DNA from: Chamaelirium japonicum
Lineage: Eukaryota > Streptophyta > Magnoliopsida > Liliales > Melanthiaceae
Assembly (NCBI GenBank): GCA_947650365.1
Contig: OX393557.1
Location: 46,129,979 to 46,193,978 of the forward strand
Reading direction: 5' to 3'
Length of the DNA stretch: 64,000 nt
Both the position numbers and the translations under genes were made by a program. Shown piece after piece: positions 1 to 10,456 of the stretch. Under the pieces are notes generated by a model. It had not been told where the DNA came from. It searched no databases and was given only the letters and a program-made list of their open reading frames with translations. The stretch's first letter is position 1, and each line of letters begins with the position of its first letter.

Positions 1-1036
1 CCGTGAAAGACGGGAAACCCCTTATGATCATCTGGGTGAATTGTGCATGGAGTTGGTGGATGCACGGCAAGAGAGTTGGCCCTCTACATCGAAATAAAAG
101 ACCCGATAGTAATGCCCGACCGGGGGCAGGTTGAACAAAATATCCGGGGTTCATGTTTGAGTGTGTAACTGTTTGATTATAAATTTGGAATTGTATGACT
201 GTTCACACGATGACCTAGTGACAGTAGGATTTGCATGTTAATATAGAAATTGCATGGACACTTAGGACGTGATTGAGAACATAGCCTGACAATTAGGTTA
301 ATCAATAATTTATCTTAAAATTTGGGCGTTGTTAGTTATTAAGATTGTTAGCTTGTCACTAGCCATTTATTTGGCTAATCTCCCAAATGTATTTTTGGGG
401 GCTGCTCATTCCCACGAGTAGACTCTTCTGCAGGAGCTGAGGCATCGGAGCAGCAGTAGGAGTCCGAGAACGAGTTTAGGGTTGCAGCCTTTTCCTTTAA
501 AATTCTAGTATGCCGATTTTTACAGTAATCCTTTTCATTTGATGTAATCGAATTGGATTGGAATAAGTTTCTATTAGTTAGTTAGTTTGATAAGTGGTAA
601 TATGCCAGCTGATATTTCTTTGGGTATGCCTCTCCTAAAGGCCCCAAGCCTAGGTTAGATCACCACAAAAATATAAGACGAATAATTGACCTAATTTGAC
701 AAGCCCAGTAGATAGGACCTCCAGACAGATGCACCGAGTGTTCGGGAGCGGGTGAGATACTCGGCTCGCCGTCGGAGGCTTGAGCCGCGTGCTCCTTTAG
801 AGTATATTCTGTCAGTATGTTGTGACACCGTTGAGTCGCATGTACTGAAAGGATATCCCTTTTAAAGGTCGAGCCTGATCTTTGTTCCTCCCCCTTCTTT
901 TATTTGCTTGTGTGTGAGCGTAGAAAGAGCCCAGTGAGAATCCTAAATTGGCATAGTTAAGTAACCATACCCAGAACTCTTTTCCTTTCTCACCTCACAA
1001 CCCAGGAATCGGTCTACAGATTTCTGGGGCGTGACA
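1..1036 (+). repeat. 5' LTR of the chromovirus, 3' portion only
   Basis: The segment matches the last part of the 3' LTR and ends in the same TGACA. Similarity stops abruptly at 1036, where the next bases (GAGTCAG) differ from those after the 3' LTR (CTCTTCC). Compared with the 3' copy it lacks an AT-rich segment of about 70 bp present at roughly 9150-9225. Confidence 0.88.
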
Positions 1037-4000
1037 GAGTCAGTTCCATTGGGTCATACTTTGTCGGTGTTTTCACCGCTTGGGGTAAGCACCGATGTGG
1101 ATCGGATCTGCTGGGATTGCATTATTCACATTGGAGACAGAGAGCTCTCGGCAGACCTCATCATCCTGAACTTAGGAGGAGTGGACGTACTATTTGGGAT
1201 GGATTGGATGTCAACCTATCACGTTACCCTCGATTGCTTTACTAAGAAGGTCAGATTCTCACCTCCGGGGAGTGAGGCGTTCAACTTCTTGGGAGACAAG
1301 CAGAAGTTCTTGTACCCGGTACCGCTGTAACAGATCACCCTCAATTTACTAGTGCAGCAGCCAAGTAGAGATAAAGATTGGAATCCAGTAGTGCTACCGC
1401 CGATGGTTCGTGAGTTTCCGGATGTCTTCCCAGATAAGCTTCCAGGCTTGCCTCCACCTCGAGAGTTTGAGTTTGCTATAGATTTGGCACCGGGAGCAGC
1501 ACCGATCTCGGTTGCTCCGTATAGGATGGCTCCCGCGGAGCTAAAGGAGCTGAAGACCCTGTTGGAGGAGTTACTCGATAAAGGCTTTTTTCGTCCCAGC
1601 ACATCTCCTTGGGGAGCCCCAGTCCTGTTTGCTCAGAAGAAGGATGGGGCGAAGAGGCTTTGTATCGACTATCGTAAGCTGAATAGCATAACGATCAAGA
1701 ACAAGTACCCTTTACCTCGATTTGAGGACCTATTTGATCAGTTGAAGGGGGCTTGTTATTTCTCGAAGATTGACTTGAGGACCGGATACCACCAGTTGGC
1801 TGTGAGAGCAGAGGATATTTCGAAAACGGCGTTCCGGATGCGATATGGGCACTATGAGTTCTTGGTCATGCCCTTCAGTCTAACGAACGCCCCTACAGCA
1901 TTTATGGATCTGATGAATCGAGACTTCAGCATGGTCCTGGACAGATTCATAGTGGTGTTTGTGGACGATGTCCTCATTTACTCCAAGATGGAGGGAGATT
2001 ATCAGGAGCACCTGAGTGCTGTGTTGCAGACCCTCAGAGACCACCAACTGTATGCCAAGCTCAGTAAGTGTGAGTTTTGGATGCAGGAGGTGAAATTTCT
2101 CGGACACGTTGCCTCACAAGAAGGCATCTCCGTGGATCCATCAAAGATAGAGGCCGTGATGAACTGGGAGCAGTCGAAGAACGTATTTGAGATTAGGAGT
2201 TTCTTGGGGCTAGCAAGCTATTATAGACGTTTTGTGGAGGGATTTTCTCGTCTAGCAGCACCTCTCACCCGTCTGACAAAGAAGGGTGCCAGGTTCGAGT
2301 GGTCAGAAGATTGTGAGAAGTCCTTCCGGGAATTGAAGAGGTGTCTCACTTCAACCCCAGTACTTACGATTCCGGCCAGTGGCAAAGGTTATGTTGTCTT
2401 CATCGATGCCTCACTGATGGGGCTTGGAGCAGTACTGATGCAGGATGGTAGGGTGGTAGCCTATGCTTCTAGGCAGTTGAAGACCCACGAGAAGAACTAT
2501 CCCACCCATGATTTGGAGTTAGCTGTAGTGGTTTTCGCCTTGAAGATATAAAGGCACTACTTGTACGGTGAGGAGTTTGACATGTATTACGACCATAAGA
2601 GTCTGCGATACATCGGGAGTCAGAAGGATCTGAATATGCAACAGAGGAGATGGATCGAGGTCCTAAAGTATTTCAACTATTCATTCTTTTACCACCCCGA
2701 TAAAGCGAATGTTTTTGCTGATGCATTGACCCGGAAGTCCTGCAGCCAGCTTGCTAGATTGGTGACTGATCGATAGGACTTTCTGGCCACGATAGAAGGC
2801 TTTGATTTGTGGGTTCAGTAGGAGTCCTCTCATACCGTGTTGTGCACCATACGAGTGCAGCCTAGCCTACTTCAGAAGGTGATTACAGCACAGAGGTTGG
2901 ATTCTGAGTTGGAGGAGATTAGAGTGCGGTGCGACAGTGGGGAGTCTGTCCCGGATTGGTCGATCGATGCTGACGGAGATTTAAGATTTCGGAGGAGGTT
3001 GTGCCTCCCTACTGATGAGGAGGTTCGAGAGGAGGTTTTGTCAGAGGCACATTGATCTAGATTCTCGGTGCACCCTGGCGGCACCAAGATATATCATGAT
3101 TTGAGAAGACAGTTCTGGTGGAAGGGCATGAAGCGTGACGTGGCCGCCTTTGTGTCTAGATGTTTGACTTGTCAGCAAGTCAAGGCTGAGCACCAGAGAC
3201 CGGCTAGATTACTGTAGCCGCTTCTAGTAGCTGAGTGGAAATGGGAGCACATCACGATGGATTTCATTTCGGGGTTGCCTCTGACTCGGAACAAACATGA
3301 CTCAATTTGGGTGATCATGGACCGACTGACGAAGTCGTCGCACTTTCTTCCGGTGCGGACGACGATGACATCCATCGACCGAGCGAAGTTATATTTGAGG
3401 GAAATTATCAAGCTACATGGAGTTCCAGTTTCCATCGTCTCGGATCGAGATCCTCGGTTTGTTTCTCGCTTTTGGGAGAGCCTGCAGACAGCTTTGGGGA
3501 TGGAGCTCAGTTTTAGCACTGCGTTTCACCCGCAGACGGATGGCCAGTCAGAGAGGACGATTCAGATTTTGAAGGATATGTTGCGGGCTTGCACAGTAGA
3601 TTTTGGAGGCAGTTGGGAGGAGCACCTACCTCTTGTGGAGTTCGCCTACAATAATAGTCACCAAGCTAGCATCGGCATGGCCCCCCTATGAGGCCTTGTA
3701 CGGGAGGCCATATCGGTCACCTCTTTGTTGGGCGGAGGTAGGAGAGCGGAGTCTCTTGGGGCCAGAGCTTGTCTAGGAGACAACAGAGAAGATCCAGTTG
3801 ATTAGAGAGCGACTTAGAGCGGCGCAGAGTCGACAGAAAAGCTATGCCGATGTGCGTCGACGCCCGCTCGAGTTTACTATCGGAGACCATGTTTTCCTGA
3901 AGGTATCCCCTCGGGGGGGCATCACCAGATTTGGGAAGAAATGAAAGTTGGCTCCGAGGTTCGTAGGCCTTTTTGAGATCTTGGAGAGAGTTGGCGAGGT

Positions 4001-4300
4001 GCATATCGTCTGGCACTGCCCCCGCAGATCTCTAGCATCCATGGTGTCTTTCACGTGTCGATGCTTCGGAGATATGAGCCAGACCCCTCTCACGTGTTAG
4101 ATTGGCATGACCTGACCCTCAGTTCAGACGTGTCCTATGAGGAGCGATCGGTCAGGATTTTGGCTAGCGAGGATCTAGTACTTCGTACAAAGACCATCCC
4201 CATGGTGAAGGTGCAGTGGCAGCACTGCAGTGAGGAGGAGGCTACGTGGGAGCTCGAGTTAGCGATGCGGTCCCAGTACTCTTCTTTGTTTGATGATTAG
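1037..4300 (+). pseudogene. Broken chromovirus pol (protease C-term, RT, RNase H, integrase, chromodomain)
   Basis: These are remains of a gypsy polyprotein. 1037-1330 is the C-terminal half of the aspartic protease (VLFGMDWM, typical of the flap region). 1352-2551 is reverse transcriptase with [10 protein letters not shown], followed by the RNase H start (FIDAS). A stop at 2549-2551 replaces the usual Trp, and RNase H continues in 2561-2776. About 3055-3230 carries the integrase zinc finger (CLTCQQ) across a stop. 3257-3691 is the integrase core with D, D and E visible (MDFISGLP, SDRDPRF, GQSER). 4055-4300 is a chromodomain-like tail (VKVQWQHCSEEEATWE). Several stops and frameshifts separate these blocks. 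The tail would normally target insertion to chromatin. It cannot encode a working polyprotein. Confidence 0.93.
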
Positions 4301-5080
4301 TGTTAGTTAATTTTCGGGACGAAAATTTTAATAAGGTGTGTAGATGTAATAACCAAAAATCCCGAGTTTATTTATTTATTTTTTGATATGGGCACCCCCC
4401 TATGTTTTTTCTTTTAAAATATTTTGGTTGCTGATAAAATAAATGAATAAAAAATGTTAGTATTTGTTGCTTGGAATTTTGTAGTGCTTATGCGATGTGA
4501 TTGTGTTTGGACTGAGTTGGACCGGACCATGGGTCTCGGGTCCAAGTCGCGAGGCGACGACAGTAATATTTGGAAATGACTGATTGTGTGCCATTGTGAA
4601 TGTGTGCGCATGTTAATTGTAGAATAAAATATAGTTGTTTTATTGGGATTAGTATACTTGTTTGTGCCCGAACGTCAAGTTTTGCAAGTCATGTGATAAA
4701 TTCTAGAATGTCGATTCCTTTGGAATTCTCATTTCCAAGTCCTTGGCAGGATTTTTATAATTCCCTGGATTAAGTGGATTTGGATTTCAAATTTAATCAG
4801 CTATATATTTTTTCTTCAATATCTGATGGCCATAAAGGTGTTTGAAAAGTGGTCCTTTCTTAACATCCCCAAAATAAGCTTCATAGCATGAAAATAGAAC
4901 CAACCTGATCATATGAATCAGATCAGCCCTTAATTCCAAACCAAATCAATACATCTGTTGATCTCCAATCCTGACCATATCTCACCGTTCATTAGCCACC
5001 ATGATATTCAAATCAGATTTAAATAGATCTGACGTGATCCCTCCAATCTAATGGCATACCCCTCAAGTCCCGTCCTGTTA

Positions 5081-5116
<36 letters not shown>

Positions 5117-5209
5117 TCTCTTTCTCTCCCTACCCAACAACCCCGATCCCCTCCCGAAATTCCTGCAATTTTCCCCCTCTCATCTCTATCCCGTCAGGCC
5201 CCTCTCCCC

Positions 5210-5216
5210 TATAAAA
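5210..5216 (+). promoter_or_regulatory. TATA box of the chromovirus LTR promoter
   Basis: TATAAAA lies downstream of a long CT-rich tract and is followed by AC-rich leader sequence, the usual layout of an LTR U3/R junction. The start site is not determined. Confidence 0.6.
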
Positions 5217-6358
5217 CAAAGCCCTAAACCCAGCCGACCCCTCCTCACCCCTCTCCGATCTCCCTTATCATCTCCCTGATCTCTCTCTTTTCTCTCTCTC
5301 GCGGTGGGGCTCTGCTCGCGCGGCGCCGGAGAGCAACCGACCGGAGGAGTCGCAGCCGGAGCTAACGACTCCCCATCGATTTAGGTTAGCACTCCCAACG
5401 AGACTAGTTAGTTACCTCCGATCCGAGTTTAGACTCGGTAAGGCCTATGAGTTCATCTGTATATTATTTTCCGTACCCAAATCCTAGCCCGAGGTCATCT
5501 CGAGTGAAGGACAAATCGAACCCTGCGACTTGACCTTTTCCTCCCTATAGAGACTCGCCGACTTTAGATTTTAATACTTGCTCGTATGGTTCAATTACCA
5601 ATTCGTGACTGGGACGATCCAACCGCAGGTGGAGCGAAGACCAGTGATAGGAGTCTGTGCACATCGACCAGGTGATACAACACGGTTTCTTTAGTAATTA
5701 ATAACGATGATATAGTAATTAAGGGTAGATATCCATAACGCTGCATGCGGGTCTCGCCGGACGTCGTCGCATGTGGTCGAGTGGACCCCACCTTGCATGC
5801 GGAGTCGCGAGTCCGGCGACGCATGCATAAAAAGTTAATAATTTAATAATAATTATTCTATTGTTTGCATGGACATCATAGATAGGTATTCCTTTAAAAT
5901 CAATAAATAAATGATTAAAGAATTATCGGGAACCACCCTCCTGAGAGGAGCGTGGTAACCCTAGTAAATGGATTTTGGATGAAAGTGCTTTATTATATTT
6001 AATTATAATGCTGGGTTGTGAGTGGGTACGAATCCTGGGATAATCCATCGAATATGATTAAACACTGTTTAGGTCCTTCAATGCCATGTGGTATGTTAAT
6101 TGTTGTTAATCTACCTGGTTAGAGGGTAGGGACCCCGTGCGCGCAAGGGCCGTGAACCACCTTACACGTACAGCCGAAGTTAAGTAGGTTAGGGGTCACG
6201 AGCAAGGGTTGTGGTAAAGCCAATAGGAGGTGCCCTCGAGTAGGGATTGGCCTAGCAACCCTGTCCCGGGGAGTTGAAGTCCCCATAGTAAAGCAAGTTG
6301 GGCGGTAGAGCTCCACCGTGAAAGACGGAAAACCCCTTATGATCATCTGGGTGAATTG

Positions 6359-8314
6359 TGTTGTAGCTCGTGTGTCCTTAGCGTGGAATTTCTGTATTAA
6401 CATTAATAAAGATGGCTTTGGTTATTGCGTTAATTAGAATACTACTCTGGTGTATGATAATACTCATATAATAAAAGGACCCTAGGGAACACAGTAGGCC
6501 ACTAAGGTGCATGGTGGATCCATGCTTGGGAGACCCAGTGGACCAGTTCTATGTATACCTAGAACTAGTTCACAGCTTAGGTGATGCCGGTCGCTTCACC
6601 GATAACAAGCTGTTGGCAGGTAGAGGATGTGGTGAAGTCTCCACCACGGGAACGTGGGATTCCCATTCACCTGACCAAGCACGATGATCGTGTTGAACAG
6701 GAACCAAGACGGTGCACAGTTCAGTGATTCAGACACTGGTGCATAAACCGTCTTACTACTATAGATAATATGTCCTTAACCCTGAGGGACCATGTTCACT
6801 GGGCCAACCAGTTGTGTGGTGCTTTGATGTGCCAACGTGTGCGGACCTTCCATAGTCCAATACCACGGTACGTTGGGTTACCCGGCTGGCGCTTGAGTGA
6901 CATGTAATCCCTATATGTTATCCGACGTCCAGTGTTGGATGGGTACGTTTTGATAAGTCAATCTGTCCATACAGTTAACCCAGGCCTGGTGGTTATCAGT
7001 ATGACTGACGATGTTTCGGATGCTAGGCATAGCACCGGAAGGTGTGTGGTGTTATAGATGACAAGTCATCAAACCCTAGTCAGATGATCGATCGGGATCT
7101 GACGGTGCTCCCCACCGCCCGAGTCATATCATGGCACCAGTAATAGGAGGGACTAAGGATTATCAGAGTATAGTAGAGAACAGGGTTACGAGGGAGTAAC
7201 ATAAGTTTAGGATCACTAGAGTTCAACTCGCGTCACACTCTGGGTGGCTACGCGGGTTAATCGGATTAGGGCTAATTAACGGAACTTTCGGTGTGTCACT
7301 GGAACAGTTAATCAGGGATCCGGTTGGAGCTAGAGATCCCGAACCCTGAAGGTTCCACCCTGTTGTTGTGTATAGGAATTGTTCCCTGACCTAGTAGGAT
7401 ACGTTGGATGCGAAGTAGCGCGATGGAGCACAAGCCCGGAACCTAAGAACCTAATTCACAAGTGTTATGGGCCGTAGGGATATTTTGGTTAATACTAAAA
7501 TATGGCTCAGAACATATTAAATATAGATCTTAGAATGAGCGAAATAATTCCAGGACCTCACAGGCGCTGACGGAACTCGATTCCGAGTAGCGCACCTCAC
7601 TCAGTCTCTCTTTCAGTTTTTCACTTTTCGTGAAGGGCGTTTTCATCCAGGCTTCACGATAGACATTGGAAATACCTAAAAATCGACCCCCCCTCTATCC
7701 TAATCTATCTAGGGCCGACCCTAGCTTCCTTGAAGCCATGGGAGACCGATCCTATAAGTAGAATAGGGAGAGGGAGGGCCGGCCCTAAGGTCTCCCTCTT
7801 CTCCAAAAATCTGAACCCCCTCCAAGCCTCCTCCTTTGTGGTTTCGGCCAAGGAAAAGAGAGGAAGAAGAAGGGAGAAGAAAGAGGAAGGAAGGAGAAGG
7901 AAGAAGAGAGAAAGAGAAGGAGGAAACCTAGCGGCTCGCCATCGTCTTCGCAACGGATTCCTCCGTCGGCTCGTAATCCTTGCACTCAGAGACGGGATTT
8001 CAAGGATTCTTCAATTCGCAAGGGACAAGGTGCTATCCGATAGTTTCCCTTGTGATTCAAGTACGGTTCTTCATCGTTCCGTCATCTCTGGATCATAGAT
8101 CCAAAAGGTATGATGATTCTAAACACCTAACTAGATGCATGTATGTCTTCCGTAGATCGTAGTATGCCTCTAGGGTGTCTGCACATATGCTAAAATCATA
8201 GATTTGCATGTAGATTGTTTTGTAGAATTAATTGTAATGAAACATACACCGTATGATCTTCGGATCTATCTTTTGCTTCCACTGCGACTCTGATAAGCGG
8301 ATCCAATTCCAACA
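6359..8314 (+). mobile_element. Solo LTR nested in the chromovirus LTR (1956 bp, TSD AATTG)
   Basis: The insert begins TGTTG and ends CAACA. It is flanked by the perfect 5-bp duplication AATTG (6354-6358 and 8315-8319). The empty site is preserved in the 5' LTR at positions 30-60, which proves the boundaries. No coding domain is inside. A TATA-like TATAAGTA lies at 7753-7760. The size and CAACA end resemble long copia LTRs (SIRE or Angela type), but the superfamily cannot be fixed from the sequence. Orientation is inferred from the TATA box. Confidence 0.85.
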
Positions 8315-9385
8315 AATTGTGCATGGAGTTGGTGGATGCATGGCGAGAGAGTTGGCCCTCTACATCGAAATATAAGGCCCGATAGTAATGCCCGACCGGG
8401 GGCAGGTTGAACAAAATATCTGGGGTTCATGTTTGAGTGCGTAATTGTTTAATTATAAATTTTGAATTGTATGACTGTTCACACGATGACCTAGTGACAG
8501 TAGGATTTGCATGTGAATGTAGAAATTGCATGGACACATAGGATGTGATTGAGAACATAGCTTGACAATTAGGTTAATCAATAAATTATCTTAAAATGCG
8601 AGCGTTGTTAATTATTAAAATTATTAGCTTGTCACTAGTCATTAATTTGGCTAATCTCCCAAATGTATTTTTGGGGGCTACTCATTTCCATGAGTAGACT
8701 CTCCTGCAGGAGCGGAGGCATCAGAGCAGCAGTAGGAGTCCAGGAACGAGTTTAGAGTTGCAACTTTTTTTTTTTAATTCTAGTATGTCGATTTTAGCAA
8801 GTCTCTTTCATTCGATGTAATCAATTGGATTGGAATAAGATTTTATTAGTTAGCTAGGATGAGTTTGTTAGTGGTAATGTGCCAGCTGAATCTTTTGGGT
8901 AGGCCTCTCCTCAAGGCCCCAAGCCTAGGTTAGATCACCACAAAAATATAAGAAGAAGTATTGACCTAATTTGACAAGCCCAGCAGATAAGAGCTCCAGA
9001 CAGATGCACCGAGTGTTAGGGAGCGAGTGAGATACTTGGCTCACCGTCGGAGGCTTGAGCCTCGTGCTCCTTTAGAGGATATTCTGTCAATATGTTGTGA
9101 CACCGTTGGGTCGCATGTACTGAAAAGATATCCCTTCTAAAGGTCGAGCATTGTCTAACATTTCTCCCTGTTGATAAATTTTATTTCTAAAATAAATAAA
9201 AATATTTTCAAGTTTTAAACTACCCTCTCTTGTTTCTCCCCTTTCTTTCCTTTTCATGTGTGTGAGCGTAGAAGGAGCCCAGTGAGAATCCTAAATTGGC
9301 ATAGTAAAGTAACTCTACCCAAAACCCTCTTCTTTTTCTCACCTCACACCCCAGGAATTGGTTTTCAGATTTCTGGGACGTGACA

Positions 9386-10456
9386 CTCTTCCCCCGATCT
9401 CTCTATCTAATAAGGAAGGAGAGAGAGAGAGATTTGGACGGGAGAAGGGACATGTCTACATGCATGGCTCGGAGATGGAGATGCATGGGCTGCTGATCGA
9501 GGGGAAATTTTTTAGCACATCCTGTGTACGCTACAATCGTGGGACTCACTGCGATTCAAGAGACATGATATAGCCGGCCCCAACACATGGGGGTAGTGGC
9601 CCCAGTACTTGGAGAGTGCTGATGAGCTCTGGGCAACGGTTGTAGCTAGCGTACGCAGGTTGTGATGAAAATTTTCTCGCTAATTGGGTATCGGCTCAAA
9701 CTAGAGAGAGAATCCCAAGACGGTCTCGGATGAGAGCTGGATGCGAGACTTCGTGAAAACCCCTTTTAAGGAGATGCTTTTAAGCTACTGCCCCGACAAC
9801 TTGTTCATTTAAACTCAACCCCCTACCTTAAAAGACAATTTTATATTAAACAATTGTTGACTTTTTCACTGTAGCAGCTACAATGAAAACAATGTAGCAA
9901 ACATAATTGTTACTCTGCTAACCAGAATTTCACTATAGCAGCTACAGTGAAATCACTATAGTAACCGAATTGCTACTCTAAAACTCGAATTGTTACTTCA
10001 AAAATTACTATAGCAACTACAGTGTTTCTGGAATAACAATTCGAGGAACAAAGTACTAATTCGGTTGCTATAGTGAAATCACTGCAACTACTACAATGAT
10101 TTTACTGTAGCAATCGAATTAAAATCCATATAATAGCACTTGCCCAAATCCTAAAGCAGACAACTAGAGGGGTTAAATAAATATTTTAAAAAACATTTAG
10201 TCATGTGGAGCTTAAGTCTAAATGATCTTGAGCCTAATTAACCTCTCAACCCCCCCCCCCCCCCCCCCCCAAACAAAATATAAAATAAAATTGTTGAACA
10301 ATATTTTCCAAAATGACACTTCTTATGTATAAACTCCGGTGGCGTCTCCGCTGTAATCCCTCACCGCTATAACCGTCTGGAACTCGCCGCCTCCGCCCAC
10401 TTCGCCGTCGAGGTCGCCCCTATGCACCGAAACCGCCCATCACCACCCGGAAACAC
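9386..10456. other. Intergenic DNA with hairpin-motif repeats and a poly-C tract
   Basis: There is no gene here. 9410-9570 has only a short purine-rich ORF without family features. 9865-10130 holds repeated pieces of the near-palindrome GCTACAGTGA/TCACTGTAGC, which recurs at 32395-32570 and 34790-35190. 10249-10270 is a run of about 22 C. The PPR gene promoter should lie in the last few hundred bases, but no clear TATA box was identified. Confidence 0.6.

Larger units (their letters stand above)
1..9385 (+). mobile_element. Ty3/gypsy chromovirus (Tekay/Del-like), 5' end outside window
   Basis: This is a degenerate chromovirus. Its 5' LTR enters from outside the window and ends at 1036. A broken pol follows, and the 3' LTR runs from 4345 to 9385. 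The two LTR copies align over 1-1036 against 6319-6358 plus 8320-9385, with many substitutions and an indel of about 70 bp, so the element is old. PBS, gag and the N-terminal part of protease are missing. A chromodomain-like C-terminus places it among chromoviruses, and the long LTR (about 3.08 kb without the nested insert) fits the Tekay/Del clade. TSDs cannot be checked because the 5' end is outside the window. Confidence 0.9.
4345..9385 (+). repeat. 3' LTR of the chromovirus, interrupted by a nested solo LTR
   Basis: The LTR starts TGTAATAACC just after the pol 3' leader and ends TGACA, matching the end of the 5' copy. Removing the nested insert (6359-8314) and one copy of its TSD leaves about 3.08 kb. 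It holds a CT-rich tract at about 5085-5130 and a TATA box at 5210. Confidence 0.88.
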
